The notes: a model not told the origin generated them from the letters alone. Positions 46,334 through 57,651 are shown, counted from the stretch's first letter. The stretch: DNA of 64,000 nucleotides from Ligula intestinalis (GCA_036362985.1 JAYGXS010000006.1:12674165-12738164), one strand, 5' to 3'. Program-made: numbers and translations.

Positions 46334-46950
46334 TTAATCACCAGTTTCGGTCGTGCGTAGATACCGTCGGAGAGCGATGTAGGTGGGCGCCAACTCAATG
46401 CACAGGTTGACTGAGTTGTCGTCCGAGTCCCAGGCTTCAATTAACTCTCGTGCGATCCTGCCGGCGGCGTGAGCAACCACTCTTGCGGCTGCGAAGTTAA
46501 AATCGTGGCCCATCTCATAGGTGTGGGCCGCCACTTGCGACTGTGTGTCACTCTGTCTGACAGCTACCTCATGTTCATACATGCGCGAACCAAGCATGCT
46601 TCCTATCTGTCCGGTATAATTTCGGGGACAGTTTAGATATAGTATGCGATACGCTACGCCCGACTGCTCACTGGGACTTATTTGGTCTCTTATTCTCATG
46701 ATACGGCTGCGCATGGTGGCCTTGGGGCAGTGCGCTATTCCGACGCCTAGTCCCGCAGCAATGCGCTCTGTCGCTTCCGACACATCCTTGATGTATGACA
46801 GCGCATGCCATATCGTAGGGGCTGGTTCTAGTCTGGTCCTCGGAGGGCGGCAACGGTTAATGAAGGCTTTCGGATAGCCATTCCGCATAAATTGGTTGCG
46901 GAAAAATACCTGGGATGCGAACCTTTGCCTCTATTCGTGCTTTGCTTTAG
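46334..46950 (-). mobile_element. PLE C-terminal remnant: RT end and GIY-YIG domain, antisense
   Basis: The minus strand from about 46915 down reads RNGYPKAFINRC, the usual end of the PLE RT thumb, then PTIWHALSYIKDVSEATERI and VAYRILYLNCPRNYTGQIG (a YVG-Q-T-G-like GIY-YIG motif). RMYEHEVAVRQSD, AAHTYEMGHDFNF and RIARELIEAWDSD follow, to a TGA at the left end. About 180 codons are open. The upstream part is frameshifted, and the RT palm is gone. Confidence 0.8.
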
Positions 46951-47208
46951 ACAGAACGAGCTCATACCACTGTTTTGCACGAATAAGAGACTAAGCACAG
47001 GGAATGCCAGTTTCCTCTGACGATTAATGACTCGGAAACCGACTACCAAGCCATCACCGCACCAATTACAACCCCCCAGCGGTGGTTACAAAGTCTGATA
47101 ATTATAGTATGCATGCGGTCGCGTGGACAATACGAAATATATATACTGCGTAATCTGTGCATGCATCACCCTAATATATGCTTGTATCATCCTATTCTAC
47201 TGTCACCT

Positions 47209-47239
47209 CTGACGAAGGTTCATCAACAGGATCCGAAAC
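47209..47239 (+). ncRNA. Hammerhead-ribozyme-like core upstream of a PLE remnant (antisense to it)
   Basis: CUGACGA, 19 nt (GGUUC/GGAUCC pairing with one mismatch), then GAAAC, GTCAGGCAAATTAA and CCAGCGATCAC. Together with 46174-46204 it encloses the 46-kb PLE piece in the outward-facing arrangement. Confidence 0.45.
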
Positions 47240-49255
47240 GTCAGGCAAATTAACTTCTTGGTCCAGCGATCACATTTTCCACTTCTGAATTACAGTTTCC
47301 TCAGAAACGCTCTCTTGGCCATTTCACCTTGAAATCGATTTACTGAACTTACAGCTCTATTCGGACATTTTGGTCCATCAGTTAGTGAAAGACAATTCGG
47401 TATTATTTGCAAAGTAATCTTTAGTTAAATGTCTTCGTCAAGCAAAAGCTGCACACTAATAAGTTAATGTCAGTCATAGTTTGAGCGCAGAGGAGTTCTC
47501 CGTTGAGACCAATTTTTTTTTAACTTCATTCGATTGATAAAGTTGCGTTACCGTACACCTGTAGCGGTCTAAGTAATGAGTTTACTCGTGTCAGACAGCC
47601 ACAATGCCTATCCCCCCTTCGTGATCCAAGGCTCGCTGCCCCAAATCGTGTCGCCTGCCTAAGGCCCACTTGACTAAGACCTCCATCGGCCGATGCAGGA
47701 AAGACCCTTGCAGGCGAAATACCCTTGGGCAACTTACAATACACCAATGGCAAAACCAGTTGAACTTGCTTCACAATCCTACTTAAGCGACTGCCATCAC
47801 ACCGCACAACACACAATCAACACTCTCAGGCCTAGCTGGATGCAGTCAGGACCAGCCCTGGCTTCGCTAGTGGCCACTGCCACCAAAGACTGCAACAGGG
47901 AGTTCTGTATACAATAAACCCCTCATTCGGGTGACTTCTGTACCTAACCTTTAACCTGGGAATTTGATCTGATGATTGTGGTGATCTAGGCACAAACACT
48001 TCATAGACCCCTACAAGAAAATGAAACAGTGGTGGCTGCTGCTTTAGTAGGATTGCGGAGCAGGTTTAAGTATTTTGCTATTGGTATGTGTGTGACATTA
48101 CCCGAAGGATGACGTTTCTGGTGGCGTAAACTGTGTCGGTCGAGGGTGAGGGACATGTGAGGACATGTCCAAGTGGTTCTTGGGCAGCCGCGACTACCTG
48201 AACGCACTTGTGTGGAAGAAGTTCAAGTGTCGGCAGGTAAACGCGTCTGAAAGCGCTCACCGCGATAGTTTGTGACCTTGATGCAGATGGCCTTGAACCG
48301 GAAAGACGGACGAAGCAATGTTGGATATTTGGATATTCGGATATTTGTATTTTTTATTTTCGCTAAGTTGCTTCAGTATGCTACGTACTAGCTACAGGAA
48401 GTTTGATTAAAATACTTAATGAGTTTAATTTTAACTGCATTTATTTTTTGAGAATTTTCAGGACCTGCATCTTACGGAGAATTCTGTAAGCACTGTGGAC
48501 TAAACTTAAGATCATAAATAGCAGCAGTCGATTTCGGCATTCAAAAGAGGGAGCATAAAACCACTTTTGGTCTCTCTATCATCCAGTAAGAAATCTGAAC
48601 CCCAGTGTAATGGCCGTTTTGCCTGGAGCCAAACAATCGTCAGTACAGTTGTGGAATGCATCCTATTAATCGTTGAATAAATAAAGACGGTTTTATTCAG
48701 CGTTATGGTAAATAATTCGACCAGGTCAGATCACCAAGACACCGAACTAGGAACGTTCCGCCTATTCGGTAGTGACGTATCATCTTCCGGGAGTACTGAG
48801 GTTAATTTCAGGGTTGCGATTAAGGTGGTGTCCGGGATAAGGTAAATATTAATGTTAGAGTGGTAACTTGATAATCTTTACCTTTCCTTAAATTTCGTGC
48901 GAGGCCACCCTTAGCTGGACTTGCTTATATAGACATGTCCGATAGCTCACAGTTATGTGAAAGTGTCGCAAATAAGACAGGTTGCATTACGCTAAATTCC
49001 AAGGAGCAGACACATACCAGGGCTCTAACCTCAACCTTGAACACATCCTTATCCTCTTACCCTGCCCACTATAAAAAAATTCACCTAAACGTAATCGGCG
49101 CTGGTTCATCGAGTGTTTTCTGCATGTTGCATCCGAACAACAATAACCTCTTGAGCAATGCCACACAAAAGTTTCTTACGTGCATTTTTGAACCGCAGAA
49201 ATATATTTGGAATCTGAAGGTTCAATCACGGGAATAATAGATATAATTTTTTGGC

Positions 49256-49286
49256 GTTTCGACTTTAGGCTTGAGTCCATCATTAG
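49256..49286 (-). ncRNA. Hammerhead-like core, one core position changed
   Basis: The minus strand reads CUAAUGA (A instead of the required G), 19 nt, GAAAC, then GCCAAAAAATT. The span is 31 nt. It is probably inactive. Confidence 0.3.
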
Positions 49287-49499
49287 GGAATGATAGATAG
49301 CTAGTTTTCGCCTATGACTCTGTCTGTCTCGTCTATTGCAGTGCTTGGTTCGGTATCTGTGTGAGCGCCCGTTAAGCGGTTCACCCAACCCAACATTCAT
49401 GGATTCCTGTATCCATAAATGTTGCATAAATGCCACAATTTGGCTTCCACTCAAAACTGTAGAGTTATCGCAGGGGGTTAAGTGAGTGAAACCCAACAA

Positions 49500-49930
49500 C
49501 TGCGATCTTCAGACCATGGTTACTTAGCGCAGAAGAGAAGTCGATGAAGGCCGGAGTAGTTGGAAGAGTATATTGTTTACAAAAGGGAAAGGAGAATAGG
49601 TGGAAGAAGTTTGACTTGGAAGGACACGACCACTCAGGAGATTGACCGGGTCCCAAGTGAGGTCTTAGCAGCAGTTAGGCCAGAAGACAGAGAGAGAGAG
49701 AGAGAGCGTGTTCATTGGCGAGGTCGGCCTGTGATTGGTTGGACACCGTGCGGGTGGAGAGCGTGTAGGTGGACAGCGTATGGTTCGAAACCGTTGCTGG
49801 ACAACGTGGGTGGCCTGTGTCGCGCACCAGGAAGTTTGGAGACCGCAAAGACCTTGAGCTCCAGACAGATTGAGGCCACGACAGGAAGGCCAGACATCGG
49901 AAGGCAAGGACCCACTACAGACTTCTTGTA
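49500..49930 (+). repeat. Dispersed repeat family B, copy 3
   Basis: It starts TGCGATCTTCAGACCATGGT and carries TGAAGGCCGGAGTAG, TTGTTTACAAAAGGG and GGAGAATAGGTGGAAG. A GC-rich tail with GA microsatellite follows, and its right end is uncertain. Confidence 0.4.
49686..49707. repeat. GA microsatellite
   Basis: A short (GA)n run, interrupted at its left end, lies inside family B copy 3. Confidence 0.7.
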
Positions 49931-52159
49931 TTATTCGGAGAGCGAATGTGTCTGCTAATTTGAGTAGACCCTAGAGGTGTGGGGCCTGCCACGTGTCTCT
50001 GATGCATGAGGTAGGTGAGCGATTGTACCAAGTGTACCCATCCATGCTGGAAAAGTTGCAGTTGCAACAAACGGATCGATGGATCTGAATCTATGTCTTC
50101 TGCCTGGAATCTCGTTCGTTCCTATAACTTTATGCGCTCGTGTGCTGCATAGCCAATACGTTTTGTAACCGCCTCTGACCAGTAGCGTAAATAATAGTAT
50201 TCGGTGTCTATCTTCACATTTGGTAAACCTTTTCTAGTAAAAAGGCCCTTTTCCCAAAACGACCTATGGAACGGGTTTACTGTAATCTTCGGTAAATTTG
50301 GGTTGACATTCCACTGACCTAACCGTGAGTAATGATAAAATTCAGAATCCGCCTATGATTTCCAAATAGAGCTCACGGGAGGGACTGCAAATGGTGCCTT
50401 AAAAATGTTGATTCAAACACTTTACGTGAGTGATCGCGGCTGCCGTACGCCGTAGGTGCAGTTGACATATATTCCTCAAAAGCAATCTACGCCGGAAACA
50501 GTCTGGTAACCTAGAACGCTCGTTCCAGTTTGAGCAATTAGGTGGCCCACAGATCCTGAGTAGAAAATAATAGCCTTCAGTTGGACTTGTATCTACGACG
50601 AAGGTCAACTGAACAAAGTTGGCACATGACACACCTTCTTAAGTAGACACCCGAAGGGGGCCCAGTGAGCTTCCGGAGTCGCCCTCGCGAGCAAAGACGA
50701 AGTCGTGAGGCAAAGGCCCCACTTCCTGCAGAGAGTCAATGATCGATTCATTACGATGTGTCAAATAATTATTCAGGAGCACCAGCGTCTATGGGAGGAC
50801 AATGACCAAATCGAATGATATGAAATACAGACTATGCGCAGACATGCACTACCCTTGTGTAGTGCAGAGGCTAACACAGACAACGCTATCTGAAGGGGAG
50901 TGCTTGGTCATCAGGGAAAAGAGAACTACAGTGAGGACAGACTTCTGCTGCTGCTGAAGAAGAATTTATCAGAACGCACCTACCCCTTCTGTCTACTCAA
51001 TTATGTCACCGGCAGGTGCCGAACTATGCGTTCGTCATGCGCGAATGCAGTACAATGTCCTGGTGACCAAAGTCATGTGTAGAGCCGACTTTTAGAACGG
51101 ATCTTCGGTTTGTTTCGGAGACGCGACTGCAAATGAAACCCAGTGGGTGACCTGAGCATATAGAAGTCGGCTAACACGATAGTGGCGCAGGGAACAAAGA
51201 AGACGCGAACCCGCCATTGGCCGGCAACAAACACGTCGGAGCCAACTGGTGGCCACCAGACAGGCAAACGCAAACGCAGGGAGCGCGGATATAACACGAG
51301 ATTGGCGGCAAGACGAGTTCACTCAAGGCCTACGGAGGAGTAAACACGGTACTCTGACGTTGGAAGCGAGTGTATTTTTGAGACGTCAGTCCAAATATAC
51401 TTTGGTCCACAAACCCGTCTCCTTTTCCTATTGTTTGGGAGACGATGAACGCGGTAACATATATAGCCTCCGAATGTTTAAGTATGGAAATTCTTCTACT
51501 GTATATCATTGAAATTTATGCTGGTTGTCGCTAAGATGAAGTAATATACATCTGGAGTGAGGGCAAGTCGAGCAGGAGGAAGTTGTTTAGGGATAATTAA
51601 GGAAACTGGGGAACGCCATTCACAGCAATGTCTTTGCAGTTTTCTTGTGCGCTCACTGGGAGCATTAAGACTAATTTCTGAGGACAACCACGAAGACATT
51701 CGGTATCTCCAAATTAAACAAACTCAGCTACATAAGCCACATCTGAACAACAACAACGCAAGTGCAGCCGTATTCCTCCGATATCAAAAAGTGCATGGGA
51801 TGTTGAGATAAATTCAAAATGATGAGGTTAATCGCAGAGCACAAGAAATCAAAATTTATGCTGAGGACGGTGAGTAGAAGAACTTTTTTGAGGTCATCAG
51901 TGCGCTCTTCAGTTATTGTTCTTAAAGAACTGGTCCACAGCTGAACTCAGACAGCTCAAGCTCCGTAGACAAAAAATTCCTAGATGCGGCAGCGCCAAAC
52001 TAAGCACATAAATGACGTCGTCAATTGCTGCTATGCAGTCCGCTAGGCCGGATTTACTTGGCAAGGGATCCTGATTATCGCCGCCCAGTCCTTCTGCAAG
52101 AGACGATTATGAATCTTCAGCAGATACCATATTGAGCAATTAAGGTTTATAGAGTTAAC

Positions 52160-52330
52160 CCTTGTCTCTACGATCTTCAGGCCCCGTTCATCAGGAACAG
52201 GGAAGTCATGGGAAGGTCAGAGTGGTAGGAAAAGTTTATTCTGTACAGAAGGAGTGGAGAATAGGTAGGAGGAGATTTGACTGTCAGACTAACGCAGGTC
52301 CGTAGGTTAGCGAGCTGCGTCTGAAGTGCC
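52160..52330 (+). repeat. Dispersed repeat family B, copy 4
   Basis: ACGATCTTCAGGCCCCGTTC, GGAAGGTCAGAGTGGTAGG, TTCTGTACAGAAGGAGTGG and GATTTGACTGTCAGAC are in the same order as copies 1 and 5. Confidence 0.5.
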
Positions 52331-53273
52331 GGCCGGACGACAGTCACCGTATTGAGGTCCTTTTGAGTTGGCTTTAATAATCAATGACCAGACGGATTGC
52401 GGCCAAGCTACTGCTTTAGGCCAACCTACTAATTGAGGTTGGCCTTCTAATACGGGCATCTCATTAGACGGATTGAGGTCAGCCTACTAAAGGCCCAGAG
52501 ATAGAAATGGCCTAGATCCGATAACGCCAAACCAAGCACTAAGAGGGCGCCCACAATCGCTGATATGTAGTCCAAAAGGCCTGACTTACTTTAAAAGAAG
52601 TCCTGATCTTTGCGTTCCACCCCTTCTGAAAAAGACGATTATGATTGTTTAGCAGAAGTCTGGCTAAAATGCCACAAGTTGCAGCTACTTGCCTGCCTAT
52701 GTGGCACCAACTTTAAAATAAAGTGGCTCTGCTACTTTAGACAGTACGGTGCTGCGGTAAAGTACCAAAACTTCGAGGATGTCGTTAGTGTCCAATTCTG
52801 CTGCTTTTAAAAACTAGGAAGTTCAAAGATTTACTCCCAAATTTCCGTCGAATAAATTAAACTGAAGTGAACCAAACACTTACGCAGGAAAAGGAAGCCG
52901 TCGGATCTGATACAACCATTGTGGGATCGTCCGTCGCAATATTCTAGGTAAAATACTTGTTGGCGTTCTTTTTACCTTTCTGAACGTGTAATTGGCACAG
53001 GAACTCTTCACAGAAAGTAAATGCGGATTCGAGAATCATCAGCGCTAGGGAGCCACATGGCTAAACAATCATTAAGCTCAAGTCCAGCAGGGGTCATGAA
53101 AATTCAACAGTTTACGAACCGCATGCCGGCCATCAAGAAATTAGCGCATAAGCGGGCAAATATCCTTGATAAGGGGAAGCCGTTAAACGTAATTGGTATG
53201 CAGTAGCATAGCGACAGTATCCTATTAATACAGCAACCCTCAGTGTATCAAGTACCCACGTCTGCTTTTGTCT

Positions 53274-53304
53274 CTGATGATGGATCCACGAAGGAATTCG
53301 AAAC
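53274..53304 (+). ncRNA. Hammerhead-ribozyme-like core
   Basis: CUGAUGA, 19 nt, GAAAC. The 19 nt give a good stem: GGAUCC with GGAAUUC and one bulge, loop ACGAA. GTCAAGCAAATAAA and CCCAGCGCC follow. A PLE coding piece is not recognised next to it. The nearest antisense partner is 49256-49286, about 4 kb away. Confidence 0.45.
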
Positions 53305-54517
53305 GTCAAGCAAATAAATTTAATGTCCCAGCGCCTACACCGGCTTCTTTTTAATAACTTCCTGGAACTTGCTTTTTAGCTTCTATTGCTCAATAAGACA
53401 ACACACCGCCCGCATGCAACAGCCCTGCGATGTCAAACGTCAACTTCCTAATGGCAAAAAAACGATCGAATGTGAGCATGCAACTCTCCTACGCATTATA
53501 GGCAACTCTGCTTCATGTGGGTTGAGACAAAAGCATGGATCTGAGCGCCTTAGGCAAGGGAATGCACGTTAGGTTGGTTAATGCACCCAGTCTCAGTGTG
53601 GAAGTAAAGTTAATCCGGGTCTAATCTCACGCAGTCATTCCCACCTGACTGCAACCAACCAGAGCTGTACACATCTGGCACAGCGCGATCGTCTTCTAGA
53701 TGAAAAATCAGTCGGCAACGGTTCTTTTTTTACTGGAGATTTTATGACACTGTCTCCTCCTTTCCAGCTGCGTCCGGTTCCGGCAATTGCGTGTGTTCCA
53801 TAGGAAAACGGAGGTTTTCATATCCTACTAGGCACAGTGTCAGTTCTCATATCCAATCGTCTTGCCTTTGTCTAGCTAGTAAGAGACACTCCTCTGTGGA
53901 AGTGAGGATGGCGCAATGAAAGCCCGCCTCGCTGTAAAAAATGCACCTATCAGCCACAACTGAGTACCAGCGACGGTGATTTGTAAGGATAGCGTATACA
54001 GCCCCACCTAAACATGCCTACTTATTTAATTTAAATGAGCATGTTTATTTTAGGGTTGCGGCTGCGGTTGAGTTTATGAATACAGTTGCAGCTAGGGTTC
54101 ACCTTGACCGCCACACCCTGCCTTACCTAATCCGACTATGATCGCCCAGCAATCGCAGACAATCTCCGTTTCCTATATCCCGCATTTTCCATATCGTGTT
54201 CTGTTCCGGTTCCTAGTTGAGGCAGTAGAGCAAATATTACGGAAACGTGGGTTTAAGCATCAAATCCATCCACAAAACACACGAACATTCATCCCCGTAG
54301 TACATGATCCCCTGTGCTTTATTCTCAGATCGGGCCATATACATCATCGTCGTTCATTGGTGAACCTAATCGGTTGAAGCAGGATAGCAACGAGGCGACC
54401 GCTTGTGGCCGAAAAGGAGCAGGCTTTTTGGGCATTTTTAGCAAGGGCATGTGCCTTCAATCCGAGAAATATATGAGCACTCTACAAAACTGACGATTTA
54501 ATTTTGTGTGTCAACAT

Positions 54518-54738
54518 AGCGACCAGATAATGAAGACTGAAACCGTGTGCATGCCGATCTCGCTTTTTAATCGAAACCATCGGCCGATCAGAAGCAGCAG
54601 ATATTCTTGAAAAAAGATCGCTATTGAAAAACCAGCAAAAGTAGCTTACGTAGTCCCACTCATATACCCCTAGTCCCAGCATTTTGTCCTACGAAAACGA
54701 TGGTTATAGGGTTTCGGAGGGTAGGGAAATAGGATAGG
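54518..54738 (-). pseudogene. Inverted, decayed copy of ANKMY1-like exon 4 with its splice acceptor
   Basis: Read on the minus strand it carries an intron end (CGTTTTCGTAG), then KMLGLGVYEWDYVSYF, FNSDLFSRISAASDRPMV and HAHGFSL. These match KMLGPGVYEWDYISYF, YNSSLFSRNSAASDQPMV and QAHSFSL of the + strand exon at 55157. Similarity extends into the preceding intron (CCGAAACCCTATAACCA). A one-base deletion (TCTTCATTATC versus TCTTTCATTATC) shifts the frame near the end. It is most likely a local inverted duplication. Confidence 0.75.
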
Positions 54739-55156
54739 CATAGAAAGAAATTTTTAGAAGTAAGTGTAAATTTGAAAAAAATGTACTCGAAGTTGTTTCC
54801 CGCGGCCGCTGGAAGTAAGTGGTTCTGTTTGTAATTTCAAGGCGTGCGCGGCGCTTTTCGCCGCGGGCTATACTAATCTGACTCCATAACGGTAAGTTGG
54901 ACTTCAGATAAGTGGAATTAGAGGACCTCCTAAACACCATTTCTATTTTTCGGGAATTTCAAGAAACCTGCAATTTGATAATTGAGCTTTTCCGCAATGC
55001 GTTAAATGATAATGCAGATTAGGAAAATCTACGGATGTAAATCAACAACATTTCAAAATGCAGTAAAATAAAAATGCACACAGCAGTTACTAAAGTATAT
55101 TTCACTGCGTACCCTAATTCCCCATCCATAAAACCCTGTAACCACCGTTTTCGCAG

Positions 55157-55328
55157 GTCAAAATGCTGGGACCTGGGGTATATGAGTGGGACTACATAAG
55201 CTACTTTATCTGGTTTTACAACAGCAGTCTTTTTTCAAGAAATTCTGCTGCTTCTGATCAGCCGATGGTTTTGACTATGAAACCAGATTGGCAAGCACAT
55301 AGTTTCAGTCTTTCATTATCAGGTCGCT
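55157..55328 (+). CDS. ANKMY1: ANKMY1-like exon 4
   Basis: After the acceptor accaccgttttcgcag the frame reads VKMLGPGVYEWDYISYF, IWFYNSSLFSRNSAASDQ and PMVLTMKPDWQAHSFSL. The phase-0 entry matches exon 3. The end is uncertain: TCAG/GTCGCT (55322) or GCT/GTAAAA (55328) both leave one base, as exon 5 at 55675 requires. I recognise no named motif. It lies where MORN-ankyrin proteins have a linker. Its reality is supported by phase, the strong acceptor, and the fact that its inverted copy keeps coding-like substitutions. Confidence 0.6.
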
Positions 55329-55674
55329 GTAAAACCAAAACATATTTTGCTCTTTTTCCTGTCTCCGTAGACTGTACAAACAAGTTTTAAAGTAATTATG
55401 AGAGAGAGACAAAAAAAGAGGACCACGTAAGAAGGAGCGGGATTCAGAAAATAATTGGCATTTATAACGGAAGATGCTATTGCTGGAACAAGATGTTTAT
55501 GGGCCCGAGGTTTCGGCTCTTCACTGGAAGCTATCATCCAAGGAATTTGCGCATAAAGGTAATGTGCGCAGTTGTCATGAAATGCTTCCTGAAACGCACA
55601 TTTTCGCTTTCATCAGCCTTTAGCATCTTACTGTAGATTAAGATATCTTTCCCTCATGAATCCTGATAATTAAG

Positions 55675-55837
55675 CCCTTATGTTTTACCGAAGACATTAT
55701 CCGCCCGGAAACCGGTTCACGTCTGGGAGTCCGCAAGCATCGACTTCGAGCGCGACACCGCCTACGAGGCTTTCATACGCCTCATCACGTCCTCCAGGGA
55801 ATGGAGAATATTCGAAACCACATGGCCAACAGGGTGA
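55675..55837 (+). CDS. ANKMY1: ANKMY1-like exon 5, disordered linker (end ambiguous)
   Basis: The acceptor is atcctgataattaag/CC, completing a codon with the base left by exon 4. It encodes LMFYRRHYPPGNRF and a Ser/Thr/Pro-rich linker ending GNGEYSKPHGQQG. Two ends are possible: CAACAGG/GTGAGT at 55833 (strong donor) or GGTGA/GTATGA at 55837. They pair with different acceptors of exon 6 (55928 and 55914 respectively) to keep the frame. Confidence 0.55.
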
Positions 55838-55913
55838 GTATGAGAGTCCACAAATGGGGTTGAAAAGAGCCTCTTTCCTGTTTTCTGTGAAAGTTATAAC
55901 CATTTTGTTTTAG

Positions 55914-56223
55914 AATTTTGAGAAAAGACGTTACCAACGGCCTACTCACGGACCCCCAATTGGCTGCCTTCATTTGCGACCTTGCTAGACGACATGGTCT
56001 GCCGGTGACTGATCAAGATAATGCACGCACCCATCCTCTTGGTCCGCATTCACAAGCAGCCCTCCAGTTCCTGAAGCTGTGTCAATCGGGTGACAACCCT
56101 GCCGTACGTACCCTTGTCTCACGCAGCCTTTCCTCAAAAAGCGAGCTGGAGAGCACCCGCTCCATCCAGGTGGACGTGAATGTGGCGGACGCTCAGGGTC
56201 GCACGGCCCTTCTTCTTGCTGCG
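55914..56223 (+). CDS. ANKMY1: ANKMY1-like exon 6: helical region and first ankyrin repeat
   Basis: It follows a good acceptor (ccattttgttttag; an alternative AG is at 55926-55927) and ends at GCTGCG/GTAAGA in phase 0. It encodes KDVTNGLLTDPQLAAFICDL, an ALQFLKLCQSGDNPAVRTLV helix pair, then VDVNVADAQGRTALLLAA. That last stretch is the D-x-x-G-x-T-A-L-x-x-A-A start of an ankyrin repeat, which continues in exon 7. Ankyrin repeats are protein-binding modules. Confidence 0.8.
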
Positions 56224-56419
56224 GTAAGACGGCCGCAGTTCAGGATTTTTTCAACTATGCCTACACGTATTCCTTATCTAAAAATTCCACTGAAAAAGAA
56301 ACTAGTGTTGAGTGGAGTGAGGGGATAGGCGGATGGCAGAAAAGAGTTCAGATCAGGCTGGTATTGACTGAAAAATGCATCGCTAAAGTAGAAACGCATC
56401 AACCGGTGGTCGTTCGCAC

Positions 56420-56520
56420 GATTGCAAGCGAAAAGTGAGCAGTCGTCATTTAGTGGAGAAATAGTAAACATAATGGCTACTCATTAATAGCGAGTAATAT
56501 TATTACATAAGTATAGTGTG
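56420..56520 (+). repeat. Dispersed repeat family C, copy 3 (diverged)
   Basis: ATTGCAAGCGAAAAGTGAGC, GAAATAGTAA and ATGGCTACTCATTAATAG correspond to copies 1 and 2. Confidence 0.4.
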
Positions 56521-57212
56521 TCGGCCCATAGGCGGTACCAATTGCGCTTTCTAGCACATGCAGTTGGACCGGCGTTTCTGACGATGCCTACAGTGTGTCC
56601 CACAGGAGAACGAGAACAAGGCCGGTGAATTCCGCGTAAAGTAGCTTAAAATGATAACCAACTTGCACTGCATCTACTGCCTGGTATTCAGTTAAAAAAA
56701 TTGGAGGAGAGATCGGACGCCGTAGCTGATAGAGAATGGCGGCCCGACCCGCACACAATAGATCAAGGTTCCGCATAAACAACACAAGATACAGTTTGCA
56801 CCCCAACTGAGTGGGGGTACAATAGTGACTACATAGAGAAGGAACTACTACAAACGCAATCTGTTCCGGGAACAGGATCACGTTATGCAAATCCTTCCGT
56901 AGAAGGTGCTAATCGACTAGCTACTACCATTTGCGGGTTGCATGAACTTCAAAATGAATAAAAATGTGGAATTAAGATGTAGGAGGTAGAATAGGGCAAC
57001 CCACTTACTTGACTATATTCACTATGTTTATAAATCTATGGTGCCTGATAAGCTGAAGGAAAATTCCTCTACTCAGGCAAACTGCATGCGTCAAGGACAG
57101 TCTAATGAAAAGTGCACTTATCTATGCAAATCCACCTTTAGATGGACATTTGCATTGACATTTAACGTACGAATAGAGAATGCGCTTTGTACTCGTTAAG
57201 AGGTATACGTTT

Positions 57213-57651
57213 GGAAGAACAGTTGGCGAGCATACGTATACTTTCGATAAATTCTCTTCGGGCCATTACATTTATATGGAAGGGGAAGGTACAGGGTAAC
57301 AAGCAATCAATTAATTATTGCTGCTGGCAACACCGGAGGCCAGGGCCATTCGCCTGATGAAGCCGGTGTTGTGTGCGCAGAAGAACCTTCTTCAGGCCCC
57401 AAGCCTAGCATGGCCAACGGCTGCAGAACTACCAGCATTTTCCACGCGTTCTTTCTCCCCTCCCTCTCGTAATTACCCTGTCACTTCCCACTTTGTATGA
57501 ACCCAAACCCCAAGCCCCCATTCCCAAGACTAAGTTGATTAGAACGATAATTAATTGATTGCTTGTCACCCTGTACCTTCCCCTTCCATATAAATGTAAT
57601 GGTCTTGAGAGAATTTATCGAAAGTATACGTATGCTCGCCAACTGTCCTTC
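57213..57651 (+). mobile_element. PLE 3' tail enclosed by 106-bp inverted arms
   Basis: The arms 57213-57318 and 57547-57651 are reverse complements with about seven mismatches (roughly 93 percent identity, counted by eye). Between them an open + frame reads LLATPEARAIRLMKPVLCAQ and NLLQAPSLAWP. This matches the C-terminal end of the 58-60 kb PLE (ATAEAVAIRLTNPILCAQ, TALRLPWP). It is an extremely 5'-truncated PLE copy with its terminal repeat present sense at 3' and antisense at 5'. The element sits 65 bp from the 400-N gap, so its relation to the next PLE is unresolved. Confidence 0.75.

Larger units (their letters stand above)
45425..55156 (+). other. ANKMY1-like intron of about 9.7 kb
   Basis: Identified contents are tRNA-like repeats (45.54, 45.83 kb), a PLE remnant with flanking hammerhead-like motifs (46.17-47.24 kb), family B copies (49.50, 52.16 kb), a GA microsatellite (49.69 kb), two more hammerhead-like motifs (49.26, 53.27 kb) and an inverted copy of the next exon (54.52-54.74 kb). 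The stretches 47.3-49.2, 50.0-52.1 and 53.4-54.5 kb show nothing I can name. Confidence 0.45.
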
